Of a stretch of DNA of 7,068 nt, positions 1-6,670 are shown one piece after another. The notes under the pieces were generated by a model, which was given only the letters and a program-made list of their open reading frames with translations, was not told the origin of the DNA and ran no database searches. Location of the stretch: NCBI GenBank assembly GCA_900772425.1, contig CAAHEK010000247.1, positions 1 through 7,068 on the forward strand, written 5' to 3'. Source of the DNA: an uncultured Lachnospira sp. (GTDB lineage: Bacteria; Bacillota; Clostridia; Lachnospirales; Lachnospiraceae). The translations under genes and the position numbers were made by a program. Within the stretch, counting starts at the first letter, position 1; every line of letters starts with the position of its first letter.

Positions 1-64
1 ATTAAATTTTTTGTTTTAATTTTTGTTTTTGTTTTTTGTTTTTTGTTTTAATTTTTTAAATTTT
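1..64. repeat. T-rich low-complexity tract with irregular TTTTTTG iterations
   Basis: On the plus strand this stretch is almost pure T broken by single G residues about every six or seven bases, with a few A-rich interruptions. On the minus strand, which is the coding strand here, it is an A-rich tract downstream of the glycosidase gene. No open frame or hairpin is visible, and no terminator for the glycosidase gene can be recognised because its transcript would end in A, not U. It may be the A-rich leader of a further gene beyond the window, but nothing here proves that. Confidence 0.5.
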
Positions 65-118
65 CACCTTATCAATGATTTATTTTCTTAATTACTTTTC
101 CTTGAATTATACTGGATT

Positions 119-2086
119 TTATTTAGTGTAATTAAAATAATCAAATTCTGCGTACATGATATCACTTCCATGTCTGCCATATTCATCTGTATATCTGCTT
201 CCATGCCCACCTGCATAAGCATACATTCCAACCATCGCACCGGTAAAGCGTTTTCCCTTTTTCAGACCTTCGTCACATAAATAATACACATTATCAAGTG
301 CCGCTGATTTTATATATTCCTTGTTATCATAGCTGAACTTAAATGTACGCCTTAAATAATTGGTTTCTATTTTAAGGTAAATATATTTCTGTCTGTAATC
401 AAGCTCTGTTTCTTCATGCTCAATCACTTTATCACCTATGCGCTCAACTACTTTTATGACAAGCCTTGGCTTTTCTTCATCAGTTGCAAAGATTCCAAAT
501 TTAAGATATGTATTTTCATCATAATAGCATGTAAGACCTGCATTCTGTCCCGGATATAATTCAGGCATTTTCATTTTGCTATCTACTGAAAATCTGAAAT
601 GCTGCTGTCTTCTAAGCAAAATATTTCTTGCATACATACTGTCTAAATCTTCTTTGCTGCCTTTAACTTTAACATATGAGTGAGACAATACTATTCCATC
701 CATTTCCGGCACTCTTGGGAATGTCCAGTCTGAGCTTAAATAACTCTCATTAAAATCATCTTCATAGCCATCCTCACACTCGTATTCTGGCAAATCCGGT
801 TTTATCTGAAGCGCACTCGGTCCATCAAGATTATTTACTATAGGCCATCCATCTGCAGTCCATGTTATAGGATCCAACGCAGTCTCTCTGCCTAAAATAC
901 TACATGGTTCTCCATTCCTGCCTAGTATCTTTCTGCCACAAAGATATACCATATACCACTGACCATTTTGTGTCTGGACAGGTTTTCCATGTCCACATCT
1001 TTGTATTATCGCATCCTCATCATTCTGTCTCATAATCGGATTGTATGGGCATGGTTCATATATTCCTTTTAACTCTTTGCTTCTTGAAACTGTTATTCTA
1101 TGTCCGGCTCCTGTTCCTCCCTCTGCCTCAAAAAGATAATAATAACCATCTTTCTTTAGCAGATGTGGTCCTTCCGATGCTCTTTTATTATCTCCGTAAT
1201 ACAGCAGGGCTGCTTCTGATATCTGCCTTGTAGCATCTTCATTTAATTCAAAAATTCTCGCTCCCCTGTTAAGAAGCATGTATCTTCTTCCGTCATCATC
1301 ATTAAATATAGACGGATCTATTCCATCTTCATCTATTATTGCCGGTTTGCTATACGGTCCTTCTGGATTTTCTGAACTCACAACTATCTGTTTTCTATAA
1401 ACATTTCCATCATCGTTGAGTCTGTATGTAGCTGTTATATAAAATCTGCCTTTATAATAAGATATATCCGGTGCCCAATAGCCTCGCCCACCTTCAAGTT
1501 CATTGACTCCTGCCCACTCAGGATTTGTAATCGCATAGCCAATTATTTTCCAATGAACCAAATCTGTTGAATGTGACACAGGTATGCATGGATAATATAT
1601 AAAAGAAGAATTGACCATATAATAATCGTTACCAACCCTTACTATTGATGGATCCGAAAACATACCAGTTCTTATAGGATTATGATACATTTTATCAAGT
1701 GGCGCACCAACAACTTCTTTAAAATATTCCTCTAACTCTATAAATCTGTTATCGTGTGCTATTTCATATGGTGTAATGAGATTATTATCACCCTCTAACG
1801 GTGATAACCCAACTCTTTCCACAAGGTATCTGCATGTCTTGACATTGCCAGACATCGCTGCATAATGCAACATTCCTCTGTGAAAATTATCGTGTATATT
1901 CATATGTGCTCTTGAATATTCAACTATATACCTGACAAGCTCCAAATTTCCTGTCTTAGCTGCCAATAGTGCCATCAAAACTCCATTATCATCTTTTTCA
2001 TCAATAAGTGACGGCTCATTTTCAAGTATTCTTTTCACCGAATCAAGTTTTTCAAGATATATTGCATCTTTAATGGACTCTATCAT
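119..2086 (-). CDS. Ankyrin-repeat / GH43 family glycosidase (beta-xylosidase or alpha-L-arabinofuranosidase type), cytoplasmic
   Basis: A 655-residue protein with three parts. Residues 1-126 hold three to four ankyrin-type repeats (for example MLHYAAMSGNVKTCRYLVER near 72-91). Residues about 135-420 are a GH43 five-bladed propeller. Residues about 440-655 are a beta-sandwich of the kind that follows GH43 xylosidases, ending FDYFNY. All three expected GH43 carboxylates are visible: base Asp145 in SDPSI, pKa-tuning Asp257 in GIDPSIF, and acid Glu305 in EGPHL. The WAPD motif (204-207) and GHG His366 are also present. There is no signal peptide, so the enzyme should act in the cytoplasm on imported oligosaccharides, releasing xylose or arabinose; which one is not decidable. 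The start at 2086 is preferred because GGAG lies 5 nt upstream; an in-frame ATG at 2107 has a poorer site. It lies downstream of the transporter operon but behind a terminator, and its codon use (more ATA, AAA) differs from that operon. Confidence 0.93.
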   Translation of the reverse strand: MIESIKDAIYLEKLDSVKRILENEPSLIDEKDDNGVLMALLAAKTGNLELVRYIVEYSRAHMNIHDNFHRGMLHYAAMSGNVKTCRYLVERVGLSPLEGDNNLITPYEIAHDNRFIELEEYFKEVVGAPLDKMYHNPIRTGMFSDPSIVRVGNDYYMVNSSFIYYPCIPVSHSTDLVHWKIIGYAITNPEWAGVNELEGGRGYWAPDISYYKGRFYITATYRLNDDGNVYRKQIVVSSENPEGPYSKPAIIDEDGIDPSIFNDDDGRRYMLLNRGARIFELNEDATRQISEAALLYYGDNKRASEGPHLLKKDGYYYLFEAEGGTGAGHRITVSRSKELKGIYEPCPYNPIMRQNDEDAIIQRCGHGKPVQTQNGQWYMVYLCGRKILGRNGEPCSILGRETALDPITWTADGWPIVNNLDGPSALQIKPDLPEYECEDGYEDDFNESYLSSDWTFPRVPEMDGIVLSHSYVKVKGSKEDLDSMYARNILLRRQQHFRFSVDSKMKMPELYPGQNAGLTCYYDENTYLKFGIFATDEEKPRLVIKVVERIGDKVIEHEETELDYRQKYIYLKIETNYLRRTFKFSYDNKEYIKSAALDNVYYLCDEGLKKGKRFTGAMVGMYAYAGGHGSRYTDEYGRHGSDIMYAEFDYFNYTK

Positions 2087-2090
2087 ACAA

Positions 2091-2096
2091 TCTCCA
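2091..2096 (-). promoter_or_regulatory. Ribosome-binding site deciding the GH43 start
   Basis: On the minus strand this reads TGGAGA, with its GGAG core 5 nt before the ATG at 2086. The alternative ATG at 2107 is preceded only by GCGGAATAG, a weak match. The shorter protein is therefore favoured. Confidence 0.5.
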
Positions 2097-2185
2097 TTTC
2101 TGAGCATCTATTCCGCAAAATACGATATGTTTACTGTCGGCAACGGTTTTATATGCTCTTTCTATTACTCTTTTCTCTATGTATC

Positions 2186-2214
2186 AGTATAACATTTCCT
2201 AATTATGGTTTCTA
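2186..2214 (-). promoter_or_regulatory. Candidate sigma-A promoter for the GH43 gene
   Basis: Read on the minus strand, TAGAAA (2214-2209, 4 of 6 to TTGACA) is separated by 17 nt from TATACT (2191-2186, 5 of 6 to TATAAT). A TGT just upstream makes an extended -10. Transcription would start near 2179, giving a leader of about 90 nt. It lies between the repeat element and the gene, so the glycosidase can be expressed separately from the transporter. This was read by eye in AT-rich DNA, where chance matches are common. Confidence 0.4.
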
Positions 2215-2263
2215 CATATTAACTAATTATATTTTGCTTAATTACAAAAAAAGTATCACAATT

Positions 2264-2330
2264 AAACCTTCCTCAACTCAACCAACTTGTGCAAGCACAG
2301 TTGGTTTCCTTTCGGTAGCTTTCTCATCGC
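2264..2330. repeat. 67-bp direct repeat, copy 1
   Basis: Identical to 2394-2460 except for one base (T at 2316, C at 2446). It contains an internal inverted repeat, AACCAACT...AGTTGGTT (2280-2306), able to form a hairpin. It is clearly more GC-rich than the flanking DNA. No convincing gene uses it; short frames running through both copies come from the repeat itself. Confidence 0.9.
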
Positions 2331-2393
2331 CTCTGATTGCGCGAGCAGCTCAAGCTCCAGTGCTTCGCACTGTCGCTGTCGCGGTGCTCCTCG
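2331..2393. repeat. GC-rich inter-repeat segment with palindromic core
   Basis: This 63-bp segment between the two direct repeats holds a perfect short hairpin, CAGTGC-TTC-GCACTG (2358-2372). Its edges are loosely complementary (CGAGCAGC at 2342-2349 against GCTCCTCG at 2386-2393), so the whole segment could fold into one imperfect cruciform. Together with the flanking repeats it looks like a small non-coding repetitive element of the REP/ERIC/MITE kind. No transposase or clear target-site duplication is visible. Confidence 0.55.
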
Positions 2394-2460
2394 AAACCTT
2401 CCTCAACTCAACCAACTTGTGCAAGCACAGTTGGTTTCCTTTCGGCAGCTTTCTCATCGC
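2394..2460. repeat. 67-bp direct repeat, copy 2
   Basis: The second copy, offset 130 bp from copy 1, with the same AACCAACT...AGTTGGTT hairpin (2410-2436). It abuts the sequence just beyond the transporter operon's terminator. Copy 1 continues into CTCTGATTGCGCGAG and copy 2 into TACTCGCG, so the homology stops sharply at the repeat edge. Confidence 0.9.
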
Positions 2461-2469
2461 TACTCGCGC

Positions 2470-2503
2470 AAAAAAAGAGCTGTTGCGGTTGGCAACAGCT
2501 CTT
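2470..2503 (-). terminator. Rho-independent terminator of the transporter operon
   Basis: On the minus strand there is a perfect 12-bp stem, AAGAGCTGTTGC / GCAACAGCTCTT, with a 5-nt loop, followed directly by a run of T (seven in a row counting the last two stem bases). It begins 21 nt after the stop codon of the downstream permease gene. The plus-strand side has no T run, so it works in one direction only and separates the transporter operon from the glycosidase gene. Confidence 0.93.
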
Positions 2504-2524
2504 GTGTAAGCAATTAGTATTAAA

Positions 2525-3406
2525 TTACTCTTTAACGGCACCTACGTTAACGCCCTGTACGAAGTACTTCTGGCAGAATGGGTAGATGATTGTGAATGGT
2601 AAGATAGCTACGATTGTAGCAGCGTTACCAATCATTGTCTTACTGATTGTACCATCATCTGGAGCATCATCGTTAATAATAATACTACGAAGCTTCATCT
2701 GGAAGTTGTACAATGATGGTTTACTGATATAAATCTTGAAGTTTGTATAATCATTCCAGAATGCAACCGCAAACATCAAACCGATAGAAGCGATAGCAGC
2801 CTTTGAAAGTGGAAGTACAATTCTAAAGAATGTTCCCATTGGAGAACAACCATCAATCTCTGCAGCTTCAAACAAACTCTCCGGAATACCTTCAAAGAAG
2901 TTTCTCATAAGAACTAAGTTATATACATTAATACTTAATGGTAAGATAACTGCCCATAATGTATTAAGTAAGTGTAAGTCTCTCATAACGAGGTACTTAG
3001 GAATCATACCACCATCGAAAATCATTGTAAACAATAACATGTAAGCGAAGAAGTTTCTACCTGGCATCTCCCACTGAATAAGTACATAAGCACCTAATGT
3101 AGAAAGAAGAAGTCCTAAGAAAGCACCTACAACTGTTGTAATACATGAGATAAAGAATGGTCTGTATAATGCTGAACGTGTTACTATAAGCTTGTAAGCA
3201 CCAAGTGTTGGTGTTTTTGGCCAGAAGTTAAGTCCACCTGTACTTGCCAAATCAATTGAGTCTACTATAACCTTCCAAATTGGTAAAAGAATAAATAAAG
3301 AGAAAATTATGAATAACAATCCATTAACCAAAGGGAAGACTTTAAATTTCTTTTTCTTCTTGTTTAATACTATACCCTCAACTTGTGGGGTTTTATTCTT
3401 AGCCAT
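2525..3406 (-). CDS. ABC sugar transporter permease, LplC/YtcP type (CUT1 family)
   Basis: A 293-residue inner-membrane permease, a normal length for the family. It has a basic cytoplasmic N-terminus, then six hydrophobic segments (about 24-45, 83-109, 119-135, 148-167, 203-218, 259-276). The EAA loop that docks the ATPase is EAAEIDG (180-186), followed by the usual LP of that loop at 199-200. The C-terminus QKYFVQGVNVGAVKE is the typical ending of LplC/YtcP proteins. It would pair with the permease encoded just upstream to form the channel for an oligosaccharide. The start is firm: AAGGAGGG (3422-3415) sits 8 nt before the ATG and overlaps the upstream stop codon, which implies tight translational coupling. 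A strong terminator follows. The substrate cannot be read from this protein. Confidence 0.95.
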   Translation of the reverse strand: MAKNKTPQVEGIVLNKKKKKFKVFPLVNGLLFIIFSLFILLPIWKVIVDSIDLASTGGLNFWPKTPTLGAYKLIVTRSALYRPFFISCITTVVGAFLGLLLSTLGAYVLIQWEMPGRNFFAYMLLFTMIFDGGMIPKYLVMRDLHLLNTLWAVILPLSINVYNLVLMRNFFEGIPESLFEAAEIDGCSPMGTFFRIVLPLSKAAIASIGLMFAVAFWNDYTNFKIYISKPSLYNFQMKLRSIIINDDAPDDGTISKTMIGNAATIVAILPFTIIYPFCQKYFVQGVNVGAVKE

Positions 3407-3414
3407 AAATCTTT

Positions 3415-3422
3415 CCCTCCTT
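3415..3422 (-). promoter_or_regulatory. Strong ribosome-binding site overlapping the upstream stop codon
   Basis: AAGGAGGG on the minus strand shares its first two bases with the TAA stop (3423-3421) of the upstream permease gene and lies 8 nt before the ATG at 3406. Ribosomes finishing the first permease stop on the start signal of the second, an arrangement that favours equal output of the two channel subunits. Confidence 0.85.
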
Positions 3423-4887
3423 ATACAATTCCTCTACCACGTACTTTCTTACTTAAGTAGTTACATGAAAGTACGAGTATCATACCAATAAATGACTTAA
3501 ACAAACCGACTGCTGTTGTATAACCGAAGTCTGACAAACCAGCACCGAATGTCTTGTTATAAACGAATGTCTGTAATACGTTAGACTGATCCATAACGGC
3601 TGAGTTCTGTAATACGAATACTGATTCGAAAAGGTTCATAACCTTAGCAAGGTTAAGGATGAATACAGTAATAATTGTATTAGCCAAAGCTGGAAGTGTT
3701 ATATAGATAAGTCTCTTCCAACGGTTAGCTCCATCAATCTGTGCAGCTTCATAAAGGTCTGGACTAATACCTGATAATGTAGCAAGGAAAAGAATTGTTC
3801 CCCATCCTGTATCCTTCCATACGTTGATTACGAAGAAGGCGCCTGTCCATGTATCAATATTACCAAGGAAATAAATTCCCTCATTTAAAACACCCATCTT
3901 AATAAGAAGAGAGTTTACAATACCATCAGCGTTAGGAGAAAGAATTGTTCTCCAAATAGCAGCTGTAACAACCCATGACATGAAGTGAGGGAGATAGATA
4001 ATTGTCTGTACTGTCTTCTTAAATAAAAGGTTTACAATTTCATTAAGCAAAAGCGAGATAATAACAGCTGCTCCTGTGTTAAGTACTAACTTAACGATAG
4101 AAAGGAACAATGTGTTAGTAAACGCATGCCAGAAATAAACATCATTAGTAAGCATGCTGTGGAAATGCTTAATACCTATGTAATAAGGATTCTGTATAAG
4201 ATATTTAGTAAATGCATAACGACATCCAGTCATTGGTAAATAGTTAAATAATATAACCATTACAAGAACCGGTAAGAACATAACATAGAACCATCTATGA
4301 TATTTAATCTTAGTAGACATCTTCTTGTTAATAGAGTTACTCATGTACTTAGCATTTACATTGTTTTCTTTCTTAAATAATGCAATAACATCAATAAATA
4401 CACCTGCAACGGCAAGTATAATACCGATTACTAAAACATAAAAACCTAGTCCTAAAGCATAATGCTGTCCACCGCTTCCACCATTGCTAAGAAGATCCAT
4501 TATATTAACAGGTTTCTTAGACTTACCGAATAAATAGTTAGAAGCAAATAATGATACTACGAATATAATTCCTGCAATTGCTGTTGGAATTATTGAAATA
4601 ATTTCTTTTTTAACAGAAACTAATACAATAGCTGCAATGACAGCTATCATAAAAAGATACCATAAAAATGACATCTCGATGTTCATGAAACTGTAGGCAT
4701 CTGAAATGCTCTCTTTAAAATCAGTATTCTGAACAAAAGGTAATAATCCGCCGATGAACATCATTACTAAGCCAACGATAGCAATAACTTTAACATTCTC
4801 GGACCTCTTCTTACCAACGAATGCGCCGCACTTAGGGCATATCTTCGCATGCTTTGGTAATTCTGTTTTGCAAGACTCACATTGCAT
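3421..4887 (-). CDS. LplB-type ABC sugar permease with N-terminal zinc ribbon and four extra membrane helices
   Basis: A 488-residue protein; ordinary LplB permeases have about 300-320 residues. Residues 3-20 form a zinc-ribbon-like knuckle (Cys3, Cys6, Cys17, Cys20; CxxC-10-CxxC). Four hydrophobic segments follow at about 32-52, 74-92, 96-115 and 144-171. A standard LplB permease starts near residue 182-190 (MSTKIKYHRWFYVMFLP), with six membrane segments and the ATPase-docking loop EAAQIDGA at 380-387. Four added helices return the chain to the cytoplasm, so the permease keeps its normal topology. The start at 4887 is chosen because AGAAGG lies 7 nt upstream; the in-frame ATGs at 4893 and 4905 lack a properly spaced site. 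No good ribosome site precedes the internal ATGs at 4344 or 4320, so one fused polypeptide is likely. The role of the extension is unknown; a sensing or assembly function is only a guess. Confidence 0.92.
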   Translation of the reverse strand: MQCESCKTELPKHAKICPKCGAFVGKKRSENVKVIAIVGLVMMFIGGLLPFVQNTDFKESISDAYSFMNIEMSFLWYLFMIAVIAAIVLVSVKKEIISIIPTAIAGIIFVVSLFASNYLFGKSKKPVNIMDLLSNGGSGGQHYALGLGFYVLVIGIILAVAGVFIDVIALFKKENNVNAKYMSNSINKKMSTKIKYHRWFYVMFLPVLVMVILFNYLPMTGCRYAFTKYLIQNPYYIGIKHFHSMLTNDVYFWHAFTNTLFLSIVKLVLNTGAAVIISLLLNEIVNLLFKKTVQTIIYLPHFMSWVVTAAIWRTILSPNADGIVNSLLIKMGVLNEGIYFLGNIDTWTGAFFVINVWKDTGWGTILFLATLSGISPDLYEAAQIDGANRWKRLIYITLPALANTIITVFILNLAKVMNLFESVFVLQNSAVMDQSNVLQTFVYNKTFGAGLSDFGYTTAVGLFKSFIGMILVLSCNYLSKKVRGRGIV

Positions 4888-4894
4888 CTTCATA

Positions 4895-4900
4895 CCTTCT
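4895..4900 (-). promoter_or_regulatory. Ribosome-binding site deciding the LplB-fusion start
   Basis: AGAAGG on the minus strand lies 7 nt before the ATG at 4887. The upstream in-frame ATG at 4905 would place this sequence inside the gene and has only AT-rich DNA before it. The mature start is therefore most likely MQCESC. Confidence 0.6.
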
Positions 4901-4964
4901 TTCATAATATTATAGTAAATTCATCAGCCTACTTAAAAATAATAAATAAGCCATAACAACAATT

Positions 4965-5001
4965 AAAATCGCCCCCGGGGTATAACCCCGGAAGTGATTT
5001 T
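4965..5001 (-). terminator. Intercistronic hairpin between binding-protein and permease genes
   Basis: On the minus strand, AAAATC...GATTTT encloses CCGGGG-TTATA-CCCCGG, with mostly pairable bases between (C-G and two G-U pairs). This gives a stem of roughly 15-16 bp. The 3' arm ends in TTTT, followed by AATTGTTGTT. It starts 20 nt after the stop of the binding-protein gene. Such hairpins in binding-protein/permease operons commonly act as leaky terminators or block 3' decay, giving more binding protein than permease. That role is inferred from position and stability. Confidence 0.7.
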
Positions 5002-5021
5002 ATTTAAATCAGGTGAATTAA

Positions 5022-6602
5022 TTACTTGTTGTAAGAAGCAAGAACCTTTTCTACCTTATCGCCAACTGTCTTCTTGTACTCAGCGATACCATCTGCTGGA
5101 GATAATGTACCGATAGCAACCTTACCAACGATTGACTTTCTAGTTGTATTGATATCACCAATTAACTCAACATACTCATCTGTAGCTGGAAGTGGTGTAA
5201 CAACTTCTGAATGATCAGCGAAGAACTGCTCATCTGTCTTAGCGATTTCAGATACTGATGAAGCACCTGGATCCTTATCCTTGAATGTACCAAGTGAAAG
5301 TGATGGATCAATGTGGTTCTTCTTCATTAATGATGTAGGTGTCTGAGGTGATGGTAAGAAGTGGAATTCACCTTCCTTATATGTTGTAGGCTTATCTTCC
5401 TTACCCTGAATTGTTACTGTTTCTGCCTTATCATCCCAGTGAGTTCCCTTTGCACCATATGTCCAAAGTGTCTGAACTTCACCACCATCAAGGAACTTAT
5501 CAATGAAGTATGTGAATACACCTTCTGGGTTATCACAAGCTGTTGTGATAGACCAAACTGGTGAAAGTCTTTCCTCATACTTTCCTAATTCCTTGATTGG
5601 CATCATTGTTACAAGTTCTGTATCAAGCTTGTTAGATGCAAGATTGTCCACGATTGTCTGCTTCCATGTACCAGCCCAGTATGTAAATACACCAGTCTCA
5701 ACTGAAGTACCCTTCTTGCCATAGAACTTATCACGAGCACCTGATGTCTTCTGTCCATCAGATTCCTTATCGATAATTCCGTCCTTAACACCATTCTGGA
5801 TACGCTGTAAAGCTGTCTCCATAGCCTTCTCTGAGAATCCATCAACATACTTTCCTGTTGAATCCTTGTAGAATGTGAAGTTAGCACCAGCATAGAATTC
5901 TGGTAAGTAGTTTGTATAAGGAGCTTCATCAGATACATAACCTGGAGCAGAAATAACTGCACGGCCCTTTGTCTGCTGCATCTTCTTTAACATTGAATAG
6001 TAATCGTTCCAAGAAATAGACTCTGTGCCAAGCTTTTTGATGTAAGCATCATCATAACCAGCATCCTTTAACCAAGCCTTCTTAACGAATGTTACACAAC
6101 CGTTACCACGAGCTGCTGTAAATCCGTACATTCCCTTTGTTCCTTCTCCACCGTTAACAACTAATGAATCATATACTGCATTAGCTGTAGAGATAAGTCT
6201 GCCAGAGTTCTTTGTCTCTGAGTTGTTCCATGCATCTGTCATATCCCAAAGGAGTCCTGACTGAGCATATACAGCATACTTATCTGCTGAAAGGATAACT
6301 ACATCTGGCATTGTTGTTTTAGATGTAAATGCCTGAGCAACCTGATCATAGTATCCTGAGTGGTCTGGCTGAATCCATTCGATGCATCCCTTAAGATCAA
6401 GAGCTTCCTCTAACTGATCTCTGAATGCCTGTCCACCATTGTCTTCGATAACTACTGTGTTATCAATCATAACTGAGAATTTTTCTGGCTTTGTAGCCTC
6501 TTTCTTTGTGCTGTTGCCATCTTTGTTTCCGCAAGCAGCTAAGCTCATAACTGAAGTAAGTGTTAAACCTACAGCAGCAAGCTTCTTTACTGTCTTTTTC
6601 AT
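5022..6602 (-). CDS. ABC transporter sugar-binding lipoprotein, LplA type (extracellular solute-binding protein)
   Basis: A 526-residue lipoprotein anchored on the outer face of the membrane. It captures a carbohydrate and delivers it to the permease pair encoded downstream. A short basic N-terminus and hydrophobic stretch end in the lipobox LAAC with lipidated Cys24, followed by a charged linker (NKDGNSTKKEATKPEK). The remainder has the size and pattern of large Firmicute oligosaccharide-binding proteins found with LplB/LplC. Examples are the early TTMPDVVILSADKY segment (96-110) and a C-terminus with SPADGIAEYKK (501-511). Aromatic residues such as Trp76, Trp119, Trp309, Trp313 and Trp380 could stack on sugar rings, but no ligand can be assigned. 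The start is supported by AGGAGGG (6620-6614), 11 nt upstream, slightly far but strong. Rich use of AAG, AAC, ATC and GCT codons suggests high expression. It is the first gene of the operon and the promoter lies just upstream. Confidence 0.95.
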   Translation of the reverse strand: MKKTVKKLAAVGLTLTSVMSLAACGNKDGNSTKKEATKPEKFSVMIDNTVVIEDNGGQAFRDQLEEALDLKGCIEWIQPDHSGYYDQVAQAFTSKTTMPDVVILSADKYAVYAQSGLLWDMTDAWNNSETKNSGRLISTANAVYDSLVVNGGEGTKGMYGFTAARGNGCVTFVKKAWLKDAGYDDAYIKKLGTESISWNDYYSMLKKMQQTKGRAVISAPGYVSDEAPYTNYLPEFYAGANFTFYKDSTGKYVDGFSEKAMETALQRIQNGVKDGIIDKESDGQKTSGARDKFYGKKGTSVETGVFTYWAGTWKQTIVDNLASNKLDTELVTMMPIKELGKYEERLSPVWSITTACDNPEGVFTYFIDKFLDGGEVQTLWTYGAKGTHWDDKAETVTIQGKEDKPTTYKEGEFHFLPSPQTPTSLMKKNHIDPSLSLGTFKDKDPGASSVSEIAKTDEQFFADHSEVVTPLPATDEYVELIGDINTTRKSIVGKVAIGTLSPADGIAEYKKTVGDKVEKVLASYNK

Positions 6603-6670
6603 AAACCTGTAAACCCTCCTTTTTGGTTATCAGGGGTCTTGCCCCCAGTTCATATGTTTTTGACACAAGT

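Noticed and set aside
106..111. TATAAT on the minus strand just after the glycosidase stop codon
   Set aside because: No reasonable -35 sequence at 16-18 nt and no gene start follows within the window.
2280..2306. Plus-strand terminator formed by AACCAACT/AGTTGGTT in repeat copy 1
   Set aside because: The stem is followed by TTTCCTTTCGG, not a clean T run, and the same hairpin recurs in copy 2. No plus-strand gene ends here.
2264..2460. CRISPR array
   Set aside because: Only two copies, each 67 bp long with a 63-bp spacer; no short regularly spaced repeats and no cas genes nearby.
2153..2585. Several overlapping open frames on both strands across the repeat region, including a 63-codon minus-strand frame at 2541-2350
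   Set aside because: They read through the direct repeats and the terminator hairpin, have no ribosome-binding sites, and their sequence is duplicated only because the DNA is. They are products of the repeat.
4344..4344. Internal start of a normal-length LplB permease at the ATG at 4344-4342
   Set aside because: The sequence before it (AATGTAAATGCTAAGTAC) has no Shine-Dalgarno match, and the ATG at 4320 has a purine run too close to it. The longer fused reading is better supported.
4909..4937. Promoter directly before the LplB-fusion gene (TATAAT at 4914-4909)
   Set aside because: The -10 match is perfect, but the -35 position reads TTTAAG and the leader would be only about 15 nt. In AT-rich DNA this is easily chance, and operon read-through from the binding-protein gene is simpler.
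5361..5962. Frames overlapping the binding-protein gene on both strands
   Set aside because: They are out of frame within a strongly supported lipoprotein gene, have no ribosome-binding sites, and give low-quality protein sequence.
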